In this document: one piece after another, positions 10,317 to 23,061 of the stretch
How the letters are laid out: each line of letters begins with the position of its first letter
How positions within the stretch are numbered: the stretch's first letter is position 1
DNA from: Isoetes taiwanensis
Taxonomy: Eukaryota > Streptophyta > Lycopodiopsida > Isoetales > Isoetaceae
Assembly: GCA_021234155.1 (NCBI GenBank)
Contig: JAJEKV010000050.1
Span: 6,349,199-6,413,198, forward strand
Length of the DNA: 64,000 bases
Reading direction: 5' to 3'
Made by a program: the position numbers and the translations under genes
The notes under the pieces: model-generated
What the model saw: only the letters and a program-made list of their open reading frames with translations
Databases searched by the model: none
Told to the model about the DNA's origin: nothing

Positions 10317-11073
10317 AAACGGATTTGCATATCATACTTGTATATAAGATTTACCTCTGTGGTATTGATGATTCTTTGTCTTGATTAATCTTTTGAATCT
10401 TGATGACACATCACGATCTTAATGTATTTGCCTTTTGTATGTATCTTACTTGTAAAGCAAATAGGCGCGTGGCGCGCCATTTGCAATATGAATATGTATT
10501 ACAGCGGTTGCGGCAGCTATTTGTTGCTTTTCCGTGTATTGTCCTTATGATTCACTTCCAAATGCAAAAGCTGACTTTATTGCTTTTTCCACAATTTTAC
10601 TCAAATGGCCGGGTTGTTTTAGCGTCGATTTCGCCCCATTTAGGTAATGTCAAATAGAAGCGGTTTTAGGCTAATCCTTGTGCATTTTTAAGTAAATAGC
10701 GCAGATTTGATTGCTGAATGTGTGAAAAAACAACGAACAATTTCATTTCGAGCGAAAATGGAATCACGAAATTTCCAACTTTAATGAAACTTTGCTTAGT
10801 TTTGAAATTTTCAGAGTGTGCATGCTGAAACTTATACTTTGTTGCTGAGCTATACATGGTTAGATGCCATACAAGCTAAGATTTCATGGAGGAAGTGTGA
10901 AATGAATATCTTTCAAGGGGAATATAAGGTTACTATAGATTATCCTCTGAAATCAGCAAATAGTACCCTTCTTTGCAATCCTTCTTTGAGCAGCCCACAA
11001 TTTAAAATCATCAAAAAGAAGGATGTTATGGTGTCAGGGTTGCAAGGCCTTAATTGTTTCATATCTTGGAAGT
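10317..11073. other. 3' flank of the methyltransferase gene with isolated hairpins
   Basis: AT-rich non-coding sequence. A palindrome AGGCGCGTGGCGCGCC followed by ATTTG (10464-10484) and single AAATAGCGC and AAATGGCCG motifs (to about 10700) are the last members of the local hairpin family. I see no gene. Confidence 0.5.
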
Positions 11074-11181
11074 GGATGAGAAGGAAGATAAGATTTTATA
11101 CATGTGGTTAAGATTTTATACATGTGGATGAGAAGGAAGATAAGATTTTATACATGTGGATGAGAAGGAAGATAAGATTTT
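11074..11181. repeat. Tandem repeat of about 33 bp, three copies
   Basis: The unit GATGAGAAGGAAGATAAGAT followed by TTTATACATGTG is repeated three times, with a partial copy between the first and second. Confidence 0.8.
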
Positions 11182-11229
11182 AGGGAGTGGCAGATAAGTA
11201 TCTCCAACGACTTGAAAGTATCTCTAAAG

Positions 11230-11926
11230 GCCTGATGGTTTGCCACTGTGTGTGGGCAAGGCATGGGCTCGACACCTCTGGGGTGATATGTCACCTTCCA
11301 TGGGGTTCAAGTCATAGACGGGCAGTGGCCCTCTAGCCGTCTGTGATAGGCATGCATGCCTCTGGAGGGAGTGATCTCCTCCTGCCTCATCGGGACTGGG
11401 GAGATGCAACCCATGAGTAGCCCCCTTGGCTATGCACTCGGCAGGTTATGGTCGAGTCCCAAGACTTATCAGCCTATTCTGCAAAGTATGTACAGGAGGG
11501 GCCGATGGAGTGGACTACCCAACGGCCATGTTCTTATGTCAGCCCAATCCATTTGCTGAATTATGTCTGCATTGATTTATGGAGACCCAAATCGTCAGTC
11601 GATCCCCATGAGTCTGAGCCTTGGATAGGATTCCCCTTATGTTGATGTTATTGATGTTGTTGTTACAGATGTTATGTTATGGTGAGCCACCCTTCGAGGT
11701 GGATATGTATGCTATTTGATGTTACGTGCTCATGTTTGATGTGCTTCCGTAGCTAGATAGGTCCCGAGGGAGACGGGATGAATGACACGTCCATTCTTCC
11801 CCATTAGATTCTTGAGCAAGGATTTGATGTTAGGTGGACGGCCTCGTGTCAGCAAGGGCATTGACAGGAGGGATGAACTCTGGTTCTGTACGATGGGAGC
11901 ATCGCATAAGAGCAAGGGACGTCACA
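11230..11926 (+). mobile_element. Diverged LTR remnant related to the chromovirus LTR
   Basis: Blocks align in order with the chromovirus LTR at 32650-33257: the CTCATCGG / GGGG region, the CTGCAAAGT.TG.ACAGGAGGGGC block, the ATGGAGTGGAC block, the dispersed GCTTCCG and GAATGACAC blocks, and a terminal GACGTCACA ending at 11926. The 5' end is missing or unrecognisable. This is an old solo or truncated LTR of the same superfamily. Confidence 0.6.
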
Positions 11927-14900
11927 CTGGCGAGACACAACAATCGACAGAGGACTTTGTATCTTCTATTGAATAGAGAAGATGTTCCAACAACAGCATT
12001 CGTATACGCAAGTCGTGGCCTCTACTTTTACCTACTAGCACTATGTGACATCATCCAAAGATTGAAGTGAGGAATCAACAACTTAGAGTTGGAACTAACT
12101 TGCCTCCCAATCTATGTGTTGATTGGTTTAAATAAATAAGAATGACAACAACGATGTAAAAAAAGCAAGACAAATAATTTAAAATTCACAAGAAGTTTGC
12201 AGAGTGATGTTTTTAGTGGCGAATATTTGCCAAAAGCCAAACTTCTAGGGATTTTTAAAAAATCTCCACAAATGGCAAGTAGGTTTCGTTCCACATTTAT
12301 TAATAGTATATTCGCCCAGAGTTGATACTAAACCATCCCGGCATGAACACCTTCGCCCTTTAATCGAACTTGATACAAGAACATATTTGCCCCTATTGTT
12401 TTTAGCTTCGTGCCACTAGACCACTTTGATTCGTCTTGATTCATGCCTTTTGAAAATGAAGAAATTGCATGCAACTGATATTTTTATGACTTCAAGATCT
12501 GCATTTTCAAGTAAGGACGGTGCATTTTGAAGCAACACATCTCATCTCTCTAGTTTTAGAGTTGAACCTTAACTAGGAGTGCTACGTCTCCTTTATAAAG
12601 AGTTTCATTTGGGGTGGATTGTTCTTTAACCCAAGCCCATTTCATTGTTGATCAGGTTATAGTATTTCCCACATCGCTTTAGTAAAGATTTGGAATCTAT
12701 TCTCATCAAGTATAGCAAGAATTAGACTGCAGCAGGTTTGTATCTATGTTTTCGTCCATAATGCTTCCTCTGTTTACATGCAGCAGCACAAGCCGATTCT
12801 TATTAGATCTTGACATTAGATCTAACTCTAACTTTTCTAATTCCTTTATAGGTCGGAATGCTGTCCTAGATGGATTCGATAACCCAAAAGTTATCAATGA
12901 TAGGGTAACGTTACCAGACAATATGGAAAATACAGGTGATTCATTAATTCGTGAGCTATTATCAGCATGCCTTTGCTTCCCCCCTTCCTTAAATAATTTA
13001 AGGGTTGACCATTTTGTGTGCAATATAGAGTTTTATGGGTTGTCGCCTTGATTTGTTGCTCTATTCTATACCTAGTACAATAGTTTGGGCAATTTTGAGA
13101 ACAATCCCACTTGAGAGCCCTTAAGGCTCTCTTTTTCAAAAGCTTTTTATAATACCATTGCTTCATCTTCTAGTGATTGGTAGTTCTTCATATCACACAA
13201 GTTAAGGTGCCATGCTTTTAGCATGCATTTGATTGTTTGGTGTTGCAGAAGGTTTTCTAGAATGGCTTTATTTTCTTTTCTTAAACTCTTCCTTCTATAC
13301 AATGCTAGCAGTTTAGAAGTATAAAATCTGAAAGCTGAGTCTCTTTCCTTTAGTGCTTTTATGTAAATCTTCTTACAACCATCAGAATCTCTAGTTGCTA
13401 AAGCACCTAAATATTATTGATAATTGCATGTACTTATAAGCTTTAACAAGCTGTTGCTTTTGTAGTGCATGCTTTTGTACTTTCGCGTAGACATCTTTAT
13501 CTTTATCTTATCTACATTTCTGACTTTGTCATTTTTCTTCTTCAAATAAGTCATCCAAAAATCAAATTAAATCCTTTTCATCCTTATCCCACATATTCTC
13601 CACAATATAAAAGTTAATAGCCGAAATCTTGCAAAATACTTCCAGTGCTTGACCACAATCTTGGCTAGTTGCTTTCTATGATGTTGTCTAGCATGGCTTT
13701 CCACATGAATACTATAACTAGAAGAAGGGAAATTCACAATGAGAGCTGCAATATCTGTGCTTAATGGAAGGTCAACAGCTCGTCTTGATAAAAACTTGCA
13801 TAGAAATCGAATCAAACAATTTTGAACCTTCAAGTTCTTTAATGTTACTCAGACCCAAGGAGACCACCTTTTGAAATATTGATAGGTTCAGATATACCAG
13901 AAGCAAAATCCCTGACCCATCTTCTGCATTTTATTGTGAGCTTGCTATTAGATGTGTCCAACAATGACAGCTTTAAGCATATGTCTTCCTCTAACTGTTA
14001 AGCTCTAACCTATCTATGCCTTACACTATACACAATTAGAATTTTGCAATTGTTTCCTCTCCCATATTTGATTTTGTTGACATCTTTAACATGCAATTAC
14101 TGTATCGGAATGTCATATTTGTGTACTTTTGTGATGGAAGAATGACATTTTTATGTAATTGTTTTGGCATAGACCACCATCCCCAAACCCTTTGCAACTT
14201 TTTCCAATATCGCTAATATGAATACAAGAATGGTAATCCTTCTCTTTTTCTAGTTTATATTTATTACCATTTTCAGCTCAAGATCTTTATGTCTATCTTT
14301 GAAAATAGACATTGAAGTCACAGCAAAAACGACGCCCTTTCTTTCTTATATTTCCATTTCCTACTTCTTTTTTCTCTCTTTTTATTATTATGGTTCCAGT
14401 ATTATCCATGTTTGTAGGGTTTCCATGCATGGAATAAAATAACGGCTAAGGTTAGCCAAATGGCTATTTTAGAGCATTTTTGCCAAGAAAAATGGCTAAA
14501 GTAAATGGGAAAAATTGCCCAAAAAAAGAAAATTTTGCCGACTAAGTGAGTTTTTTTATTGGATAGCCAAACCTTCACCTCCAGGCAACTCCACTAGGAC
14601 AACAATTAGCCAAACCTAAGAAAGAGTGAACTTGGGAAAATGGATGGATTACCTTAGTAGCCGACACCAAGATATATAGGAACTTTAGGAAATTACCAAA
14701 GAACTTCTTGTTTACATCTAGAAGGAACATTGCACCTTTTTTTTTAGCTTTATGTCTTAATTTATGTCTTTGTTTTATTTTTATATTAGGGTAGTTATAA
14801 CAATGATTATAATTGCACCATTTATGCTACATTATGCGCCATTTATTTTTCTATATTGATTACATTGTAATAACAATAAGTTCAATGTCTTTGTCCAAAG

Positions 14901-15345
14901 ACTTGGATCTTTTAAAATAAGGATAGTGTGATGGCTAATATTTGCTCTACATTTTGTGAAAGTTTAGCCAAAAACAAGAAACCATGGTGGAGAAAAACTA
15001 TTTAGTTTAGCCAAGTGTTAGAAACTTCTATTTCCAATTCGAAAGTAGTTTAGCTAAATCTATTTAGCTATACTAAAAATTTAGGAGTAGTAATTTATTC
15101 CATGTTTCCATGCCACCTATTCTGTCTCATGTAGTAAAACCTTAAAGCTAATAATAGATTCAACATTTTGAGATATGATGAATAAAAGCATGATTTCTCT
15201 GCTCGCTATTGCACTCAAACTAAAGACTCTTTTTAGAATTAGAGTTGAATGTATGACCAAGAAGATTCACTTATATACAATTGTATTTTTAGTATGTTCA
15301 TGATGTAGGTGTTGTTCCAAGTCATTTAAGTAACAGTCTATCTAT
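11927..15345. other. Long AT-rich spacer without a recognisable gene
   Basis: No open frame with coding character is visible on either strand. Around 14445-15060 several copies of TTTAGCCA/TGGCTAAA-type motifs occur in both orientations, which might mark an old MITE-like element, but I could not define terminal inverted repeats. Confidence 0.4.
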
Positions 15346-15541
15346 CTTTGGTGGTATTCAAAGAGTATCAAATGATGACACAAAAATGCAACCTTCTCAA
15401 GTAAACTTTCCTTCTTGCTCAAACATGTTCCATTCTATCTATCTATCTATCTTTGGTGGTATTCAAAGAGTATCAATCGATGACACAGAAATGCAACCTT
15501 CTCAAGTAAACTTTCCTTCTTGCTCAAACATGTTCCATTGG
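15346..15541. repeat. 105-bp tandem duplication with CTAT microsatellite
   Basis: The sequence starting CTTTGGTGGTATTCAAAG at 15346 is repeated at 15451 (period 105) with only a few differences, down to the block ending ATGTTCCATT. A short (CTAT)n tract sits at the junction. Confidence 0.85.
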
Positions 15542-16188
15542 ATGTACCCTCTAAGGCAAGTGATGGGCAGGGAAACCAAGACACTGCTCAAGTGAATGCA
15601 GCAACAAAGAAAGGAAAGAAGAGCCACTCAAAGAGGGAAAGAAGAGCCACTCAAAGAGAAGTTAAAAAACAAGGTGCACAATAGATTAACTGAGAACTTG
15701 TTCCTTTATCTTCGAGCATATGCATGTAAGTACACTGTTTTGTTTTCTAACCGATCTATGGTTTTTCCACAGGCTTAGCGACTGATCAAGCTAGCCAAGG
15801 GATGTTCCTATGATTCTCCTCTGTGCTAGGGATACAAGAGAGGCCACTAGGGTGTAGTGGGAATGCCAATGCCAGATACATAGAACAGTAAACATAAATC
15901 ATCCGAAGGCCCATCCAGCAGATCTCAGAATCAGTGACAACCCTTCCTCATGGATGTGTTATGACATGTAAATGCATAAAACAAATTAGAGAGGATGCTA
16001 ACAAGTGGCTAGTAGTTTCGAAAACTCATCCCTGCTTCCTAAGAAGATCATTTGCCATATGATATGAAACAAGGAAGATTTAGGTAATGTGCACAATCCT
16101 CAAACTTGAAATCAAAGTATTGATTTAAGCCGGCAACACATAGAATTCCAGCTCTGCGTTGATAATAAATTGCCTTACAATAAAAAGA
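15542..16188. other. 3' flank of the PP2C gene
   Basis: Mostly non-coding. It should contain the 3' UTR of the minus-strand PP2C gene. I see no separate gene. Confidence 0.4.
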
Positions 16189-18117
16189 TCATAAGCGCAA
16201 TGTCCCTCTAGACTTTTTCAGATCTATTACGATAACACTTATGTTATCATTACTTCCCTTTGCTAGTGCCATTTTTGTAAGAAGAGCTGCAGCATCACCA
16301 GCTGGTGATGCATCACTATCATCTCCTCCAGTATTACACTCAAACTCAGATCCATTTTTGGATCGTACCGCAGAAGCCAGGCACTTCCTGGCACTTTCAC
16401 ATGCTAGCTCGTTGGATACAACATTCCAAAGGCCATCACTAGCAAGGATCAAGCATTCGTCCTCATCAGTTCTTTGCGTGAAAGTAACTTCAGGTTCAGC
16501 GATAACATAAGGTTTCAAAAACCTATCACCTGAAACATATATGGCACTGTTATCAATTTATATGCATGATGGAGGCATGGCAAATAAGCTATAAATTTGA
16601 ACAAATATGGAAGCTAAAGAGCCCCTTCAGTGAGTAAATTCCTACCAATCGCTCTCGACATAGACAAAACCCCAAGAACACGATAACCTCCCCAATTGAT
16701 AACTCTGCCTCCAGCTGCCTCCACACGAGCCATTTCATCCTCACGTTCAGGCTGCATACAAAAAGCATAGGCATCAATAAAAAACGACAGCAGATACATC
16801 TCACACAATTGAAGAAAAAATCAATTACCTTATGATCAACAGAAAGTGGAACAGCCTTGCCAGCCCGGCAAAGAACAGCGCGAGAGTCGCCACAATTGGC
16901 AACAACAATATCCTGATTACTAATCAGAGCCACCACAGCAGTAGAACCCACAGCACCTGGTGCTACTGGATCGTGACAGCTACTGCTACAACCTTCTGAT
17001 TTGTCACAATCATCACCTCTGGGACATGACCCTCCAACTTCTACATCTGTTCTCAAAAAGCTCGCTTTTATAGCTTCCCCCCACTCCTTTTTCCAAGTTT
17101 CTTCATAACTGAGACCACCGGGACCATCAGTAGTAATAATAGGTTTCTGTTCCTGATTAATTACTAGCTTCAATTCATCTGCCAAAATACGATGAAGATG
17201 GTCCTTACAGAAAAGTGCTGCCTGCAATAAACACTTGTGTTAGAACATAACAATAGCTGCAAGAGAAGAACAAGCTAGAGCTTTAAGGATGGCAATACCT
17301 GAGATCCCCCATGACCATCATATACACCAAAATAATGGAGTGGGGAGCCAGAATCAGACCCCTGAGAACTAAAGCAGTTTCTTGTAATGCCTCTATTACA
17401 TGGTACAGAAAGAAAGTGAGCCATTGCTGTTGCTGCATCTTCCATTTCTCTACGCAACCCACAAACTGACAGCATGCCATATGGTGGGCAAGGATTTTTA
17501 GCACGTAAACAATCACAGCTATTACCATCCACCAAACTTGCTTCAACTACTTTACTTGATGAATCTCTTTCATTCAGTTTGATTTCAACCCCAACATGAT
17601 CCAGCCCTGGAAAAGCTTCCTTTCCACTGGCAGCATCTCGTAACCTATCCGAAACTTTGGTACTGACTGTAACATAAATAATCTCACTGTCTGCCATCTT
17701 GGAACTGTCATTTCTTGTGCCTTCATCAAAAGAGACACCTGAATCATTGTTCAATGATACATCCAAACCATCATTTTTTATAGTCGTAAAAATGTCTTCA
17801 ATGATTCCCTCTTCAACTGCTTCCAGACTTAAAGAATCCTTTCTAGAGATTTTATTTCCTTGGACTCCGTCCAAACGTCTTAAAGACTTCTGTACAAAAT
17901 CAGCATCTCCTTCCAAAAACAACCCATTCTTGCTTAATAAAGATGCCTGACATGGTCGTGAGCGCTTAAAAACAGGTTCTGCATAAGTACCTACATTGGC
18001 CAAAAGCTTTAGACGCCTAATTTCCGTCCGTCGTCGTCGATTTTCACAAGAAAGAACCTCGTCTACAAGTTTGCACGAACTGCCCCTACAGGAGTCTGTT
18101 GTTGCTAATGAGTCCAT
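16189..18117 (-). CDS. Clade A protein phosphatase 2C, four exons
   Basis: Mg/Mn-dependent Ser/Thr phosphatase of the group that dephosphorylates SnRK2 kinases in abscisic-acid signalling (family knowledge). Exons on the minus strand: 18117-17299, 17221-16829, 16751-16646 and 16529-16189. All junctions are GT-AG, they total 1659 nt, and they give 552 residues in a continuous frame. I start at ATG 18117 (MDSLATTDS); an upstream in-frame ATG at 18204 would add 29 residues. The N-terminal 200 residues include an [13 protein letters not shown] segment typical of plant clade A members. Catalytic motifs are VYDGHGGSQ (265-273), a [11 protein letters not shown] segment, [23 protein letters not shown] and GSNDNIS near the end. 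Trp 424, in [13 protein letters not shown], sits where the ABA-receptor lock tryptophan of HAB1-type enzymes lies. Motifs and frame are intact, so the gene looks functional. Confidence 0.93.
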
Positions 18118-18479
18118 TAGCAACAACCCTACCAATGATGATAAGGTTTCTAAATATTTTGGGTTTATATAGATGCTGCTATGGATCCTATGTTTCTTTG
18201 TCACTGTTCTGAATTATGGCGTCACCTGGTAACTATAGCCGCATAGCTCTTTCAAATAGAGCAACTATTTTGTTATACATGTATAAGCCTCTGCCACATG
18301 AATGTCTTTTCCTCACATCACACAGACAAACCTAATAATCTCTTCGATTTTAGTATGGGCACTTAGATAAATCTGCTCCGTATCTTAAAGAATTACATCT
18401 TCTTCACAAGTCCACTTTCGTTTCCTCCAATAAGAGGCCAAGGCTCGAATTTGCCGCAGAGGAACTAAATTAACACCTT

Positions 18480-18970
18480 GCATGCTTAGCGTTCCATTAT
18501 ATGTGCATAAGAGGGCAGCATTAGATACTTAGCGTTCCATTATGTCTTCAGAAGAAGACAGTTCTGAATTTAGTGTCCATTATATCTTTAAAGAAGAAAG
18601 CACGCTTATAGTTCCATTATATCTTCAACAGAAGACAGAACCATTAGCGTTCCATTATAACTTCGAAAGATGGCAGCATTAGACGCCTAGCATTCCATTA
18701 TAACTTTGAAGGATGGCAGCATCAGATGCCTAGCATTTCATTATACCTTCAAAAGAAGATATTTAGCACTCCATTATATGCGGCATTAGATGCTTAACTT
18801 GATTACGTCTTCAAAAGAAGGCATCACTACTCAGATTCTAGGAAAGGAGCTAGTGTGTTATCATGCACTGAAGACCAAGTATATTAAGCGTTCCAACATA
18901 TGCCCAGGAGAAAGCATATTTAGCCTTCAAACATATGCTAAAAAACAAAACATACTTAGCGGTCAGTAGG
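18480..18970. repeat. Degenerate minisatellite upstream of the PP2C gene
   Basis: About ten imperfect copies of a unit of roughly 40-45 bp contain TTAGCGTTCCATTATA, then TCTTCAAAAGAAGA or GGCAGCATTAGA. The array lies 360-850 bp upstream of the PP2C start codon, in its promoter or 5' leader. Confidence 0.7.
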
Positions 18971-19598
18971 AAACATACTTGATGCTTATGTTATACTTGG
19001 CGCCTGTAACATGCCCAAAACAACGATCTTCTTCTTTGCTAAATCAGCTGCAGTACTTGCGCCTTCAGCTTCAGTGCCAAGCAAATCTAGATCCACAGAT
19101 GTCGATTGCAATTTCAAGTTGAAGAATTGAACTTAAAATCTTCGAAGACGAACCTGTAAGGGAGTAGAGAAGCCAGAAATGTAGAGCTAGACCCTTCATT
19201 TGAGTAGAGAAACCGAGAAAAGAGAGAAGACCCACAAACGAAACGGGAACAGAATGTCAAGCAAGTGGTTGTCAGAGGAAGGAAACTCCAACTCTACGAA
19301 GAAGCATTAAAAATGAGGAAAAAAACGACAGAAGGGAGAGGAAAAACCCGCAGAATGAAGCAGAGGTGCAAATCCGCGGAGCAGAGCAAATGGGCAGGAA
19401 CAGATCGGAGCAAGAGGACGCGGCCGCCGGTGCTAGAGGAGCCGAAGAGGGCAGAAACAACATTATTTCTCTGCGTTGGTGAGGCCTGCCCGCGGGCAGC
19501 GAAAAAAATTAGCAAGGCGACGTGGCTCCAGGAGCATGTGCCGTTTAGGCCTGACCTAAACGTAACCCCGGTTAAGAAATACACGCCATAACTGGGCC

Positions 19599-19604
19599 CA
19601 CGTG
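19599..19604. promoter_or_regulatory. G-box CACGTG (ABRE-like core)
   Basis: A perfect CACGTG palindrome lies about 1.48 kb upstream of the PP2C ATG, and another ACGTGG core lies near 19519. ABRE/G-box elements commonly control ABA-responsive genes. At this distance a role for the PP2C gene is only a possibility. Confidence 0.25.
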
Positions 19605-21699
19605 TTTAACCCTGATTAATTTATGCCTTTGTGGTGGCGCATTCTTATTGGCCCTCGCTTGTAAAGAATCTGTTTTGCATTTATGCTAGAAACATCCCCC
19701 CTATACACCCAAAGATTCTAGTAAATTTAGCATTTGAATAGGGATATCTAACCAATAAAATCAGCAGGCATAATGGGTTTTGGTTGTTTTCTTTTGATCC
19801 TCACTACCCAACAAACTATGCAGCAGGTCTTCCCTTCTTTTTCCCATCCCTATACTGGTTGTCACTAACATCTACAGTCTCAAATATCTTCCAATTTTTT
19901 TTAATCAGACTTTCACACTCTCTATCTCTCAAATATTCTCCAATTCTTTTTTCATCGGACTTTAAGACTCTATGTCTCTATGAGAAAAATATCTTAAGCA
20001 TAAATCCATCTATTATCTTATTTCATAAAGTTTTTGTCAAAATGCCAATCTGACGGTGTAGATCATCCCTTCAGATCCGTCTCCCCAGGTTAAGAGTTAA
20101 GGCTGAGAGTATTTGGGCATAAGCACGCTACACCCTACTGCTTCTAAAACTTGCCAAATTATCTACGCTGGATACTTCTGTATTAGGTACTTTTTCCTTG
20201 TTCATTTAACCGAAACTAATCTAAAAGTTCAAAATAAAAGTCAAACGCATGTTAATGTTCAAGGCTAAGATGAAGACAATGCTCTTGGAGGCCAAGATAA
20301 GGACAATATTATTGGAGACCAAAATAAATGCATCTAATTAATGCGTATTAGTTATTTAGACATTATACAAGTACCCAATACTCGGTGTTAGTACTTTTCT
20401 AAGTAGTTCTATAGTCCTTTATTAATATTATTTGTGGTAGGGTGTAACGTGATGATGCCCATTCGATTATAAGTAGGTTTAGGCAGGAGAGCAAGTCCAG
20501 CGGTAGGGAGTTTGTTGAAATGGAGTGTACATGTTTTCATGTTATGCCCAAATTAAACTGAATGTTGTCAATTCTACGTAGAAGACGTGGAAGCCTGGGT
20601 TATTTCAATCTGCATTTGTCTCTTCTTAGTTTAGGGTTGCTTAGTTTCTAGAATGTGTGTGTCTTTCGATAAGGTTGTGAGTCCGCTCAAGCCGAAATTT
20701 TATAACGCCTGGAATCTGTGCAACGAAGCTGCTACTATTGGTTATGTCCAACAATGTTGGGCATCGTAACTAGTTTGATATTGTTATAACCACATTTCAT
20801 TTTGACCTACTCTACTTTATGCAAGTGGAGAACATACTTTTGCAAACCAAACAAAGATGGAATTGATATTATTATCGAGGCAATCTATTTGTGGGCAACT
20901 TGTATTTTCATATCAGGCCCACTTGGTTGTCCAGGAGATTTACATAACAATGATCAGCGCCGTTTGCTTTCGTCGGTATGTTGTTGTGGTTGGTTTGATT
21001 GGCCAGGACACTTATCTTCGTACTTGATCATCAGTCGGACAACGTCAGCAAGACAACGTCACACTAACCAATTGCAATATTATAACTCTCAACACATGTC
21101 GAAGTTAAAAATGTCATGGCATGTCATGGTACTCATGTAGGTGTGTGGCCCCGTGAGTGACAACAAGTGTCTGACTAATGTTGCTCGAAGGCCCACTTGA
21201 ATGTGGAAGAGATTTACGCAATATTGAGGTGATGGCTCTTCCACTTGTTGCCTTTGCAAATGGGTTAAAATTGAAAAGAGATGCAAGACTTTTGAGGTGC
21301 ATCCAAGTGGAATGCATGTAAACCCTTTGGCTGCCATTTTCTATTGTTGGTTGTCCTTTATGTCTTACATCTTGCACCACGATTTTAACATGCTTAAATA
21401 CTAACATCAAGAGGAAAACTCTATATTCCGCTTGTTCTTTAAAGACAATTCTTCCTCATAAAGTGAAGTTATTTTGGATCCATATACATGCATATCTACT
21501 TATAATGTATTATTAAATTATATATGCATATTGGCCTTCCAAAAACAAAAAACTTTCAAAGTTTATTTCACGTCTCCACTCATTTATTTAAGTACGTGTG
21601 TAAAAATAGTTGTCCTAGTCATCACTAAATATGGAGTTTCTAAAGGGGTTGCTTGTTGCTTGGGATAATATCAAGGTCCTTTTTTCATATCAACCTTGA
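19605..21699. other. Spacer without a recognisable gene
   Basis: AT-rich; I see no coding frame with family resemblance. CT-rich stretches occur at 19850-19970. Confidence 0.45.
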
Positions 21700-22410
21700 G
21701 GCATGTCTTCAGTTGTCTACTCCATGCTGGTGGATTTCTCTACAGGACACTCCAGAGAATGTGCCTCTGAGTGTTGTTGTTCATCCAAAGACACAACAAT
21801 GATGGGGGCAGTTATGTGGTGGCAAGTAATCCATAGATGTCTTAGAGTCAACAGGCTAGTCTATAAAATTGATAACCAGATTTTAGAGTACTATCCTTTA
21901 TGTAAGCAAAGAGTTGAGAGTATTGAGCATTGCATCTTCTTGTATGAGTGGCTTCAGATGGTGTGGTCTTAGTTGTGATCCTATTTGGCACCACCAAATT
22001 ATGCTCGCTATTTACTCTAATGCAGGGCCTACACTTGTGAAACGAGATTTTCATCTTCCATGTGGTTGGCTTTTATGGTTGATCTGGAAGAGAAGGAGAT
22101 TGTCTATCTTTAAGTGCATGGACAATGGGGGACGAGATTCTTTATTCAGTGGATGAAGAATAAATTTTTATGGCTTATAAGTGTTTTTCTCTTGATCAAG
22201 AGAATAAAGTATTGATTTGGGAAGTTTACCTTCAGATTCACTTCGATGCACAGACAGGTGGTCGTGCTCAGTTGGATCATTTTGTCTGCTGGGGTTATAG
22301 TTCTGTCATTGCACTTTTTTTGTTACAATTTTTTTTATTGGTGAATAAAGTTTGTCCTTCCCCAAAACAAAAGAAAAAAGAAAAAAGAAATCACGAAACA
22401 TGGAGACCAG
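21700..22410 (+). mobile_element. Truncated LINE 3' end with zf-RVT domain
   Basis: The frame at 21801-21972 encodes a zf-RVT-like end of a plant L1-type reverse transcriptase: YPLCKQRVESIEHCIFLYEW, followed by LQMVW. A second frame (to 22156) has the usual tail WLLWLIWKRRRLSIF. The segment ends in an A-rich tail, CAAAACAAAAGAAAAAAG, at about 22363-22400. A 5'-truncated insertion is typical of L1-type LINEs. Confidence 0.6.
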
Positions 22411-22738
22411 TGACCACCATGAAATTTCCTAATTTATATCCAACAGTAGCATCGTTGGATATAGATTGAAAAATTAATATTATAATACTTTAATGCATGG
22501 TCCAATGGTAGGACATTAAATCTGTCATATTCGAGGTCACAGATTTGGGATTGGCCAATGTGAGTTGTATTTCATGTTGCATTTCTAGGGAAAAAGAAAT
22601 AGCATTGTGAATCTAGAGCAATAAAGAGAAAATGAATGTTGCATGATCAATGTGTTATGTATGCGGTGGCTAGTGTTGCTCTAGTGGACATCTTCTCCAT
22701 TGGATTTTGAGTCCCCTGTCCACGTTCACACCCCCCCA

Positions 22739-22797
22739 CCCAAAAAAAAAAAAAAAAAAAACATGTCCTGTAAAAAATAATAATAATAATAATAATT
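22739..22797. repeat. Poly(A) tract and (TAA)n microsatellite
   Basis: A run of about 20 A at 22741-22760 is followed by (ATA)n from about 22775. The poly(A) tract may be the tail of a short retroposed sequence beginning near 22650. Confidence 0.8.
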
Positions 22798-23061
22798 AGC
22801 ATTGCGTATTTAGAGAACAATGAAGAGAAAATGAAAAAATTAATCAACTTGAAAGGATGGGGTGGTACGGTTAAAAAAAAAGAAGGGCCCTTTAATCCGT
22901 TCATCCGGGCAGACTATCATCTGCTATAGACCTTAGAAGGTAAATAGCAGATCCATTAGCAGTCTTAAACATATTCAGGTCTATGTTTAAGCCAGAACAT
23001 GGTACCTTGTTTATGCACAAAAAAATATTTAGGTTCGTACCAATTAGCATTTATTATGCTC

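Noticed and set aside
12706-13051. Overlapping ORFs of about 100 residues on both strands
   Set aside because: No motif, no splice sites and composition as in the surrounding spacer.
14445-15060. MITE-like element with TTTAGCCA/TGGCTAAA motifs
   Set aside because: Motifs occur in both orientations but I could not find matching terminal inverted repeats or a target duplication.
19265-19591. 108-residue basic ORF upstream of the PP2C gene
   Set aside because: An overlapping frame on the other strand is equally long, there is no family resemblance, and it most likely belongs to the PP2C 5' region.
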